Shown here piece by piece: positions 17,569-24,694 of a stretch of DNA of 64,000 bases (positions are counted from its first letter, which is position 1; each line of letters begins with the position of its first letter). The DNA comes from JBBPZA01 sp963728925 (GTDB lineage: Bacteria > Actinomycetota > Thermoleophilia > Solirubrobacterales > Solirubrobacteraceae). A program made the position numbers and the translations under genes. The notes beneath the pieces were generated by a model. That model was given only the letters and a program-made list of their open reading frames with translations, did no database searches and was not told where the DNA came from. Location: contig CAVSMB010000015.1 in the NCBI GenBank assembly GCA_963728925.1, positions 124,001-188,000 on the forward strand, given 5' to 3'.

Positions 17569-18635
17569 GGCGCCACCCGGTGGCGCAGATGATCGTCATA
17601 GGCGTCGTCGCCTCGGCGATCGGCATCGCCCTCGCGCTCGCCATCGACTGGTTCCCCAGCGAGGCCTCCACGCAGGCGCCGAAGATCGACGACCTCTTCG
17701 ACCTGCTGCTCATCGTCTCGGTCCCGGTCTTCGTGCTCGTCGAGGTCGTCGTGCTCTTCAGCGTCTGGAAGTTCCGGATGCGCCCGGGCGAGGAGCTCAA
17801 GGACGGCGCGCCGATCCACGGCAACACGACGCTCGAGGTGGTGTGGACGGCGATCCCGGCGCTCCTGCTCGTCGGCCTGGTCAGCTACTCCTACGTCGTG
17901 CTGACCGATATCGAGAAGAAGCAGCCGAACACCATGGTCGTCAACGTGACCGGCGAGCAGTTCGCCTGGACCTTCGAGTACCCGCCTGAGCGGGCCGGCG
18001 GCAAGGCGGTGAGCGCAGACCAGCTCTACCTGCCCAAGGGCCGTCCCGTCCGCTTCAACGTGCGCAGCAAGGACGTCATCCACGACTTCTGGGTCCCGAA
18101 CTTCCGCATGAAGATCGACGCGGTGCCGGGCATCACCACGCACTACCGCATCACCCCCACCCGGCTGGGCACCTACCCCGTCGTGTGCGCCGAGCTGTGC
18201 GGCCTGGGCCACGCGGCCATGCGCGACAACGCCCACGTGGTCACCCCGGCGGCCTTCCGCATGTGGATGACCAAGCAGCGCGCGCCCGCGGGCGGGGCGG
18301 CCGGCGGCGCCGCGGGTGGCGCCGGCGGTGCGCCGGCCGGCGGGACGGACGTCGCGGCGACGGGCAAGCAGGTGTTCACCCAGGGGGCGGAGCCGGCCTG
18401 CGCCTCGTGCCACACCCTGGCCGACGCGGCGTCGACCGGGACCACGGGGCCGAACCTCAACACGGTCCTGAAGGGCAAGGACGCGGCCTTCATCCGCCAG
18501 TCGATCGAGAACCCCAACGCGCAGATCGCCAAGGGCTTCGCCGCCGGCATCATGCCGCCCAACTACGGGAGTACGCTGTCGCCCCAGGAGCTGAACGCTC
18601 TGGTCGCCTACCTCGAGAAGGTCGCCGCGAGATGA
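17565..18635 (+). CDS. ctaC: cytochrome c oxidase subunit II with fused cytochrome c domain (cluster 2)
   Basis: The 356-residue protein has two membrane helices (about 8-28 and 45-66, with further hydrophobic sequence at 92-112) and a CuA cupredoxin domain. CuA ligands are H173 in VIHDFW and C208, C212, H216 and M219 in CAELCGLGHAAM. A Gly/Ala-rich linker (240-262) leads to a class I cytochrome c domain with CASCH at 279-283 and a candidate Met ligand in MPPNYG. This is the caa3-type arrangement, in which the enzyme carries its own cytochrome c. The TTG start is supported by GAGGAG upstream. Subunit I starts 14 bases after the stop. Confidence 0.95.
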   Translation: MRRHPVAQMIVIGVVASAIGIALALAIDWFPSEASTQAPKIDDLFDLLLIVSVPVFVLVEVVVLFSVWKFRMRPGEELKDGAPIHGNTTLEVVWTAIPALLLVGLVSYSYVVLTDIEKKQPNTMVVNVTGEQFAWTFEYPPERAGGKAVSADQLYLPKGRPVRFNVRSKDVIHDFWVPNFRMKIDAVPGITTHYRITPTRLGTYPVVCAELCGLGHAAMRDNAHVVTPAAFRMWMTKQRAPAGGAAGGAAGGAGGAPAGGTDVAATGKQVFTQGAEPACASCHTLADAASTGTTGPNLNTVLKGKDAAFIRQSIENPNAQIAKGFAAGIMPPNYGSTLSPQELNALVAYLEKVAAR

Positions 18636-18649
18636 GAAGGAGCTAGGAG

Positions 18650-20557
18650 ATGGCCGCGAAGCTGCGGGCACCGGGGTGGTATCGCGGTGCGGTGGGTCTG
18701 GTGCTGGGCATCGGGTTCGCGTACGGGCTGACGCTCGTGCTGCGCACGGCGCTGGGCTATGACCCGGTCCTCGACGGCGAGGCCGTCCTCACCGTCGCGC
18801 TGATCGCCTCGCCGCTCTTCTTCCTCGTCGGCTTCGGCGGCTTCGACTACTGGTTCTACTGGGCCGCGGGCCGGCCGACGCGCCCCGAGGACCACTCCGG
18901 CCACGGCGCGTACTCGTGGAAGGACTACTTCCGGATCAACACCGACCACAAGGTCATCGGCATCCAGTACACGGTGACCTCGTTCTTCTTCCTGCTCGTC
19001 GGCGGCATGCTCGCGATGCTCATCCGCGCCGAGCTGGCCGCGCCGGGCTCGCAGTTCGTCGACGCGGACACCTACAACGGGCTGTTCTCCGTCCACGCGT
19101 CGATCCTCATCTTCCTGTTCATCATCCCCGTCTTCGCGGGGCTGGCCAACTTCGTGTTGCCGCTGATGATCGGCGCACCGGACATGGCCTTCCCACGGCT
19201 CAATGCGCTCTCCTACTGGCTCCTGCCGATCGCCGGGATCATGATGATCGCGAGCTTCTTCGCGCCCGGCGGCTCGTTCGCCTCGGGCTGGACGGCCTAC
19301 GCGCCGCTCTCGACCGACCTGCCGATCGGCCAGGTCTTCTTCACCGTCGCCGTGCAGTTCGCTGGTGCGTCCTCGGTGCTGACAGCGCTCAACTTCCTCG
19401 TCACGATCATCACCATGCGTGCGCCGGGGATGAGCTTCTGGCGCATGCCGCTGCTCGTGTGGGCGAACTTCTCGACGTCGCTGCTGGTCGTCATCGCCAC
19501 GCCCTTCATCGCGGCGTCGCAGTTCTTCATCCTGCTCGACCGGGCGCTCGGCTTCAACTTCTTCCAGACCGGCCTCTCGGCCGGGGAGAACGGCGACGTG
19601 CTGATGTACCAGCACGTGTTCTGGTTCTACTCGCACCCGGCGGTCTACATCATGATGCTGCCGGGCTTCGGGATCATCTCGGAGATCCTCGCCGTCAAGG
19701 CCCGCAAGCCGATCTTCGGCTACCGGATGATGGCGTTCTCGCTGCTGGCCATCGTCGTGCTGGGCTTCACGGTGTGGGCGCACCACATGTTCGTCTCGGG
19801 CATGCAACCCTGGGTCCGCATCCCGATGATGATCACCACGGCGATCATCGCCGTGCCGACCGGGATCAAGGTCTTCTCGTGGCTGGCCACCCTGTGGCGA
19901 GGGGTCCTGCGCCTCGACACGCCGATGCTCTTCGCGCTGGGCTTCCTCACCATGTTCGTCCTCGGCGGGATCAGCGGAGTGATGCTGGCGATCATCCCGA
20001 TCACCATCCACGTCTCGGACACCTACTTCATCGTCGCCCACATCCACTACGTGCTGTTCGGCGGGTCGCTGTTCACGATCTTCGCCGGTGTCTACTACTG
20101 GTTCCCGAAGATGACGGGCCGGATGTACGACGAGCGGCTCGGCAAGCTGCACTTCTGGCTGACCTTCGTCGGGTTCAACACGACCTTCGGCCCCATGCAC
20201 CTGATCGGCATCCAGGGCATGCCGCGGCGCGTCTCGGACTACGCGGAGCAGTTCGCGGGCTGGAACCTGTTCATCTCGATCTCGGGCTTCGTCGTCGGCC
20301 TCTCGACGCTGGTCTTCCTCTACAACATGGTCGCCAGCTGGCGCGGCGGGGCGCGGGCGCCGGCCAATCCGTACCGCGCGCTCACGCTGGAGTGGCAGGT
20401 CTCCTCGCCGCCACCGGTGTTCAACTTCGACGCCGTCCCGACGGTCGTCGGCGGCCCCTACGAGTACGGGGTCCCGGGGGCGGTCCACGGCATCTTCAAG
20501 GCTCCGACCGAGGCACGGCCGGCCGGCACGGTCGCGACCAGACCCACGACCGAGTGA
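18650..20557 (+). CDS. ctaD: cytochrome c oxidase subunit I, type A2 (cluster 2)
   Basis: The 635-residue subunit has about 14 helices, two more than the cluster 1 copy, because of extra N-terminal hydrophobic segments (about 13-33 and 46-70). The heme ligand is in LFSVHASIL (H149). The active-site motif is YSHPAVY at 327-333. The D-channel glutamate found in cluster 1 (GHPEVY) is replaced by Ala, and a Tyr-Ser pair precedes His. This YSHPxV signature defines A2-type heme-copper oxidases. VWAHHMFVSG, PTGIKVFSW and IVAHIHYVLFGG are intact. It is preceded by AGGAG and followed after 10 bases by a universal-stress-like gene. Confidence 0.95.
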   Translation: MAAKLRAPGWYRGAVGLVLGIGFAYGLTLVLRTALGYDPVLDGEAVLTVALIASPLFFLVGFGGFDYWFYWAAGRPTRPEDHSGHGAYSWKDYFRINTDHKVIGIQYTVTSFFFLLVGGMLAMLIRAELAAPGSQFVDADTYNGLFSVHASILIFLFIIPVFAGLANFVLPLMIGAPDMAFPRLNALSYWLLPIAGIMMIASFFAPGGSFASGWTAYAPLSTDLPIGQVFFTVAVQFAGASSVLTALNFLVTIITMRAPGMSFWRMPLLVWANFSTSLLVVIATPFIAASQFFILLDRALGFNFFQTGLSAGENGDVLMYQHVFWFYSHPAVYIMMLPGFGIISEILAVKARKPIFGYRMMAFSLLAIVVLGFTVWAHHMFVSGMQPWVRIPMMITTAIIAVPTGIKVFSWLATLWRGVLRLDTPMLFALGFLTMFVLGGISGVMLAIIPITIHVSDTYFIVAHIHYVLFGGSLFTIFAGVYYWFPKMTGRMYDERLGKLHFWLTFVGFNTTFGPMHLIGIQGMPRRVSDYAEQFAGWNLFISISGFVVGLSTLVFLYNMVASWRGGARAPANPYRALTLEWQVSSPPPVFNFDAVPTVVGGPYEYGVPGAVHGIFKAPTEARPAGTVATRPTTE

Positions 20558-20567
20558 GGAAGGACTG

Positions 20568-21407
20568 ATGGCGAAACGAAAGGTGCTCGTCGTGGCCAAC
20601 GAGACGATCGGCGGCGCGAAGCTCGTCGGGCGGGTGCGCGAGCTCGCCCACGAGGGCGACACGTCGTTCGCGCTCGTCGTTCCCCAGACCAAGCCGAAGT
20701 CGGGCGGGATCATCTACCTCGAGGCGGTCCACGACGCGGCGAGCGTCCGGCTCAGCCTCGCCCGCCAGTTCATGGCCGCCGAGGGCATCGAGACCGAGGG
20801 CGAGGTGGGCGACACCGACCCCTTCAGCGCCGCGATGGACGCGATCGCCGAGTTCCGGCCCGACGAGGTGATCGTCTCGACGAAGCCCGCGACGGTCTCG
20901 GGCTGGCTGCGCCGCGACCTCGTCGAGCGGATCCGCGCCGAGGCCGACCTGCCCGTCGAGCACGTGGTGGTCGACCTCGACCGGGACGGCCTGGAGTTCG
21001 AGGTCACCCTCGTCGTCGCCAACCAGACGGTGGGCGAGGCGGCGCTGCTCGAGCGCCTGAAAGCCAAGGCGCAGAACGACGAGCACCTGTTCATCGTCCT
21101 CGTGCCCCAGGCGCACGGCCGGGGCCACGCGGCGCGTGAGGCGCGCGACCGGCTCAACTCGACGCTGAAGCGGTTCCGCGAGGCCGGCCTGTTGTGCGCC
21201 GGGATGATCGGCGACCCCGACCCCTACGACGCGACCGTGAACGCGCTGCAGTCCTTCCTGGTGTCGGACATCGTCATCTCGACCTTCCCGGAGACGAAGT
21301 CGGGCTGGCTGCGCCAGGACCTCGTCCGGCGCGTCGAGGGCGTGGCCGGCAAGCCCGTCGAGCACGTCGTCGCCGAGGCCGAGCCGGCCGCCTCCGGCGC
21401 CAGGTAG
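20568..21407 (+). CDS. tandem universal-stress-like protein inside the oxidase operon
   Basis: The 279 residues consist of two similar alpha/beta halves. Half 1 begins KVLVVANETIGGAKLVGRVRELA and half 2 (from about residue 144) VTLVVANQTVGEAALLERLKAKA. Each then has a variant of ALVVPQ/IVLVPQ, a G-D-x-D-P-(F/Y) segment, and a closing E-x-x-SGWLR-x-DLV-x-R block followed by P-V-E-H-V-V. This internal duplication resembles tandem UspA-type nucleotide-binding domains. It lies between coxA2 and coxC with 10- and 2-base gaps, so it is almost certainly co-expressed with the oxidase. A role in sensing or assembly is inference. Confidence 0.75.
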   Translation: MAKRKVLVVANETIGGAKLVGRVRELAHEGDTSFALVVPQTKPKSGGIIYLEAVHDAASVRLSLARQFMAAEGIETEGEVGDTDPFSAAMDAIAEFRPDEVIVSTKPATVSGWLRRDLVERIRAEADLPVEHVVVDLDRDGLEFEVTLVVANQTVGEAALLERLKAKAQNDEHLFIVLVPQAHGRGHAAREARDRLNSTLKRFREAGLLCAGMIGDPDPYDATVNALQSFLVSDIVISTFPETKSGWLRQDLVRRVEGVAGKPVEHVVAEAEPAASGAR

Positions 21408-21409
21408 CC

Positions 21410-22018
21410 ATGGAAGCCGCGTCCGTAAGCCACGGCCACGAGCACGTCGCGCACCCTCCCGAGGCGCACCGGTCCTCGCGGGTCGATCCCCAGACCCTGG
21501 GGATGCTGCTCTTCATCGTCTCGGAGATCATGATCTTCGGGGCCTTCTTCACGGCCTACTTCTTCATCCGGGTCGTGACCAACGACCCCTGGCCCGCTCC
21601 GGGGACCGAGCTCCCGGTCGCCATCGCCGGCGTCAACACGGCGATCCTGCTCTCCTCGTCGCTCACCATGCACTGGGCCCTGACCTCGGCCAAGAACGAC
21701 AACCGGTTCGGGCTGAAGGCCGGGATGCTCACCACCTTCCTGCTCGGCCTGACCTTCCTGACCGTTCAGATCAACGAGTACGTCCACATCGGCTTCGCCC
21801 CCCACGACTCCGCCCAGGGCTCGGTCTTCTACGGGCTGACCGGGCTGCACGGCGCGCACGTCTTCATCGGCCTGACCCTGCTCGCGATGGTCACCGTCCG
21901 CGCCTTCAGGGGCCACTTCTCGAGCACCGAGCACCGCGGCGTCGAGGTGCCGGGCATCTACTGGCACTTCGTCGACGCGATGTGGATCATCGTCTACTCG
22001 ACGATCTACGTCCTCTGA
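21410..22018 (+). CDS. ctaE: cytochrome c oxidase subunit III
   Basis: The 202-residue membrane protein has about five hydrophobic helices between residues 27 and 200. Signature segments are LGMLLFIVSEIMIFGAFFTAYFFIR, GLTGLHGAHVFIGLTLLAMVTVRAF and PGIYWHFVDAMWIIVYSTIYVL; the last, with the W-H-F-V-D motif, is diagnostic of subunit III. The N-terminus is His-rich and polar. This is the only subunit III gene in the window although there are two subunit I genes, so either cluster 1 oxidase shares it or has its own copy elsewhere. The start is 2 bases after the preceding stop. Confidence 0.94.
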   Translation: MEAASVSHGHEHVAHPPEAHRSSRVDPQTLGMLLFIVSEIMIFGAFFTAYFFIRVVTNDPWPAPGTELPVAIAGVNTAILLSSSLTMHWALTSAKNDNRFGLKAGMLTTFLLGLTFLTVQINEYVHIGFAPHDSAQGSVFYGLTGLHGAHVFIGLTLLAMVTVRAFRGHFSSTEHRGVEVPGIYWHFVDAMWIIVYSTIYVL

Positions 22019-22055
22019 CCGGGCGGCCCGCGGCCGTGCTCAACGCCCCACGGCC

Positions 22056-22166
22056 GTGCTGAACCCCCTGCGCTCCGAGGCGGAGGCCTTCCGCTTCCTC
22101 GTGTGGGTCGCCGCGATCACCGCGGCCATCGTGGCCGTCGTGCTCCTCGCGCGGCTGATCTTCTAG
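22056..22166 (+). CDS. 36-residue single-helix membrane protein of oxidase cluster 2
   Basis: GTG at 22056 opens a 36-codon frame: a short acidic N-terminus (MLNPLRSEAEAFRFL) followed by one hydrophobic helix from Val16 to Phe36. It lies 37 bases after coxC and has the same size and layout as the 36-residue protein at 14984 in cluster 1, although the sequences are not clearly related. A candidate small oxidase subunit or assembly factor. A partial direct repeat of the start region (CGGCCGTGCT) occurs 20 bases earlier and opens only a dead-end 8-codon frame. Confidence 0.55.
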   Translation: MLNPLRSEAEAFRFLVWVAAITAAIVAVVLLARLIF

Positions 22167-22245
22167 GCGTCGGTCACAAAGGCGTCACGAGCCGGTCACG
22201 GTCGTTTCACACGGCGTTGCGCGTGGTGGCCCGAAATAGGCGGTG

Positions 22246-22992
22246 ATGGAAACGCCGCTGATCGCGCACCGCTGCGGGCGCGGATATGGCCCGGACTCCT
22301 CCCGGCAGGCACTGCGGGCGGCGCTCGCTCCGGGCCGCCTCCGCGGTGTCGAGACTGACGTGTGCCTCACACGCGACGGCGCGCTCGCCTGCCTGCACGA
22401 CCCCTACCTGCCACTCGGGACCACGCTCACAGGGTGGGCGCACGAGCGCTCCGCCGCCGACGTGCTCGCGGCGCGGCTTCTCGACCGCGAGCGCCGAGCG
22501 AGCGCCGAGCCACCGTTGCTGGTCGACGAGGTGCTCGACGTCGTCCCGCCCGGGCTCACGGTGCAGGTCGACATCAAGGCGCACGCCGATGCGGCGCTGG
22601 CCCGGCGCACGGTCGACGCGCTCGCGGCCCTCCTGGCCCGGCGTCCTGACGCAGACCGAGTCGAGGTCCTGAGCTTCCACGCCGCCGCGGTCGAGCAGGC
22701 GGTCTCGCACGGGTTGGCCGGCCGGCTCGTCATCTGGGCGGACTACGTACCCACCGCGCTTGCGCGCTGGGCCGCCGACCTCACCCTGCGGGGCGTGTGC
22801 GTCGAGCACTCCCTTCTTGCCCAGCCCCTCGTCGCGGCGCTGCGCGATGCTGGCCTGAGCGTCACCACGGGCACGGTCAACCATGCAGCGTTCGCCGAGC
22901 GCGCGCTCGCCTACGCGCCTGACGCGCTCACCACCGACCGCCCGCACGAACTGGCGGAAGAACTGGCCGAACGGCGGCTCCTCGCCGCCTGA
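22246..22992 (+). CDS. glycerophosphodiester phosphodiesterase family protein
   Basis: The 248-residue protein has the GDPD TIM-barrel pattern: catalytic AHRCGRG near the N-terminus (His8), the metal/base cluster GVETDVCLTRDGALACLHDPYLPLGTT (about 31-60), and VQVDIKAHAD. The end, GTVNHAAFAERALAYAPDALTTDRP, matches the last barrel strands. These enzymes hydrolyse glycerophosphodiesters to glycerol-3-phosphate and an alcohol. The protein lacks a signal peptide. GTG at 22243, directly before this ATG, is an equally possible start. Its TGA stop directly abuts the TGA of the convergent methyltransferase; the shared hexamer TGATCA provides both stops. Confidence 0.85.
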   Translation: METPLIAHRCGRGYGPDSSRQALRAALAPGRLRGVETDVCLTRDGALACLHDPYLPLGTTLTGWAHERSAADVLAARLLDRERRASAEPPLLVDEVLDVVPPGLTVQVDIKAHADAALARRTVDALAALLARRPDADRVEVLSFHAAAVEQAVSHGLAGRLVIWADYVPTALARWAADLTLRGVCVEHSLLAQPLVAALRDAGLSVTTGTVNHAAFAERALAYAPDALTTDRPHELAEELAERRLLAA

Positions 22993-23781
22993 TCAGCCTT
23001 TCTCGAGCGTGCCGATGATCCGCGGGTGCCCCGCGATCTCGGGCGCGTCCACCAGCTCGAACCCGCGGAGGCCGCAGAGCCGGCCCAGACGATCGAGGCT
23101 CGACCGGCTAAAGCCCCAGTAGACGGCGTCGTCGCGCGCGTACACGTCGCCGTGCTCATGAACGACTACGCGCGGGTCGCCCTGAGCGCCGCGCACGCCG
23201 TAGGTCTCGACGATGATCCGCCCGGCGGGCGCGAGGCGCTCGCCCAGCACGCGCAGGAGCGTGAGCGGCGCCTCGACGCGGTGCAGGATGCCGAAGCAGA
23301 AGATGACGTCGAACGTCTCGCCAAGACGGTCGACCTCGAGCGCGTCCAGCCGGCGGTAGTCGACGCCGGAGCCCAGAAGCTCGGCGATCGCCCGGAACCC
23401 GGCGCCCGGCACGAGGTCGATGCCGAACCGCCCGCGGATCCACGCGACGTACTGCTCGTTGTCCACCGCCACCACGCGGGCGGCCCCGCGGCGCTCGGCC
23501 AGAAAGGCGTAGAACCCATCGAACGCGCCCACGTCGAGCACGCGCGCGCCGGTCAGGTCCTCCGGGATCGCGCGCAAGCGGTAGCGATGATCACGCGCGA
23601 TGCCCGGCGTATAGACGCCGGCGCCGTCGAGGGAGAACGTGTGAAACCACAGCGGCACCCCCTCCAGCGCGGCGCGCGCCCCCTCCCGCCCGACGTCGAT
23701 CGGCATCAGGTCCGCTACGGCCCGCTCCGCCGCGGTGGTCTCGGGAATGGACTCCAGATGCTGCGCCGGCGTAGGCGTCAC
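22993..23781 (-). CDS. SAM-dependent methyltransferase, CmoB/DUF1698-like
   Basis: The 262-residue protein has a class I methyltransferase fold. The SAM-binding motif I is RVLDVGAFDGFYAFLAERRGA (about 79-99), followed by VVAVDNEQ and motif IV FDVIFCFGILHRVEAPLTLLRVLGERLAPAGRIIVET. The N-terminal segment with WFHTFSLDGAGVYTPG and the FCFGILHR core recall CmoB-type (tRNA wobble-uridine carboxymethyltransferase-like) proteins, which in actinobacteria often act on other substrates. The target is unknown. A strong inverted repeat sits directly upstream of its ATG (23785-23813). The gene is convergent with the GDPD gene with no spacer. Confidence 0.82.
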   Translation of the reverse strand: MTPTPAQHLESIPETTAAERAVADLMPIDVGREGARAALEGVPLWFHTFSLDGAGVYTPGIARDHRYRLRAIPEDLTGARVLDVGAFDGFYAFLAERRGAARVVAVDNEQYVAWIRGRFGIDLVPGAGFRAIAELLGSGVDYRRLDALEVDRLGETFDVIFCFGILHRVEAPLTLLRVLGERLAPAGRIIVETYGVRGAQGDPRVVVHEHGDVYARDDAVYWGFSRSSLDRLGRLCGLRGFELVDAPEIAGHPRIIGTLEKG

Positions 23782-23784
23782 CTC

Positions 23785-23813
23785 CTGGGATGTGAAGGAA
23801 CTTCACGTCCCAG
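23785..23813. repeat. 13-bp inverted repeat in front of the methyltransferase gene
   Basis: CTGGGATGTGAAG and CTTCACGTCCCAG flank a 3-base centre, with one G:T-type mismatch. It lies 4 bases upstream of the methyltransferase ATG and about 70 bases after the stop of the upstream cytochrome c gene on the same strand. There is no T-run, so an operator or an RNA hairpin that controls translation is as likely as a terminator. Confidence 0.7.
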
Positions 23814-23885
23814 GATATCGCCCGACACCGTTCCATCGCCGGCGGGCGGCCGCGCAAAGTGCGCGTCCACCGGCGGACGCGCAGC

Positions 23886-24680
23886 TCACTTCACGGTCAG
23901 AGTGCCCTGCATCCCGGCCTGGCGGTGGCCGGGGACCGTGCAGAAGTAGGCGTACTTGCCCGCCTTGAGGGTCACCGGCGACAGCTTGGAGATCGCGCCG
24001 CCCGACACGACCGCCCCTGGCGCCACGTTGACTCCCGGGCCCTGGAGCGCGATGTTGTGCGGCGTCTGCGAGGCGTTCTTGGACTCGATCTGCAGCGGGC
24101 CCGCAGGGGCCGTCGCCTGCTTTGAGACGTAGAGCAGCTGGCCGTTGGGGTCGGCGTCGATCTCGAGCCTGCCGTTCTTGGCGGCGATCGGCTTTCCGTT
24201 CCCTCCGCCGCCGACCGCGGTGCCGAGCGCGCCGGTGTCCTTGCCCGGCTTGGCGACCGCGTAGGCGACGTAGGCGGCGACGTTGCGCGCCTCTTGCCCG
24301 TCCACGAGCTTGGCCGGCATCACCGAGCGCGGCGCCGGCTTGCCGGGCGTCTTGGGGTCGGGCCCGATCTGGATCCCACGCGGGTTCGGGTACAGGATCT
24401 GGGAGTGGACCATGCCCTCGATCGTCGAGCGGTCGAAGCCGTCGGTGATCGAGCGGGTGAAGGCCTGGTCGAGATTGGGGCCGATGACACCCTTCGTGCC
24501 TGCCCTGTTGAGCACGTGGCAGGCGCCGCAGCGCTGGACGAAGGCCTGCTTGCCGGCCACCAGGTCGGTCTCCTGGCTGGAGAACTGGATGCCGCCGCAG
24601 CCGGCGGCGACCGTCACCAGCGCGGCGGACCCGAGCAGGGCGGCGGCGACCCCGGCCCGGCTTCTAACTCCCCTGTTCAT
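23886..24680 (-). CDS. lipoprotein with cytochrome c and cupredoxin domains
   Basis: The 264-residue protein starts with a lipoprotein signal (hydrophobic stretch ending VTVAAGCGG, lipid Cys near 28). Residues about 38-145 form a class I cytochrome c with CGACH and a candidate Met ligand in SVMPAKL. Residues about 165-264 form a plastocyanin-like cupredoxin with ligands in TPHNIAL (His) and YFCTVPGHRQAGM (Cys, His, Met). A single exported electron carrier with heme and type 1 copper could feed the nearby terminal oxidases. A TAGAGT box lies 8 bases upstream of the ATG, inside the 3' end of the glycosyltransferase gene. Confidence 0.88.
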   Translation of the reverse strand: MNRGVRSRAGVAAALLGSAALVTVAAGCGGIQFSSQETDLVAGKQAFVQRCGACHVLNRAGTKGVIGPNLDQAFTRSITDGFDRSTIEGMVHSQILYPNPRGIQIGPDPKTPGKPAPRSVMPAKLVDGQEARNVAAYVAYAVAKPGKDTGALGTAVGGGGNGKPIAAKNGRLEIDADPNGQLLYVSKQATAPAGPLQIESKNASQTPHNIALQGPGVNVAPGAVVSGGAISKLSPVTLKAGKYAYFCTVPGHRQAGMQGTLTVK

Positions 24681-24688
24681 CGCGCGGC

Positions 24689-24694
24689 ACTCTA
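24689..24694 (-). promoter_or_regulatory. -10 box TAGAGT of the cytochrome c-cupredoxin gene
   Basis: On the minus strand TAGAGT ends 8 bases before the ATG at 24680 and overlaps the stop codon of the upstream glycosyltransferase gene. It fits the leaderless pattern. Confidence 0.5.

Noticed and set aside
22036..22062. 8-codon frame before the 36-residue gene of oxidase cluster 2
   Set aside because: It arises from a short direct repeat of the true start region and ends at once; no sign of function beyond possible coupling.
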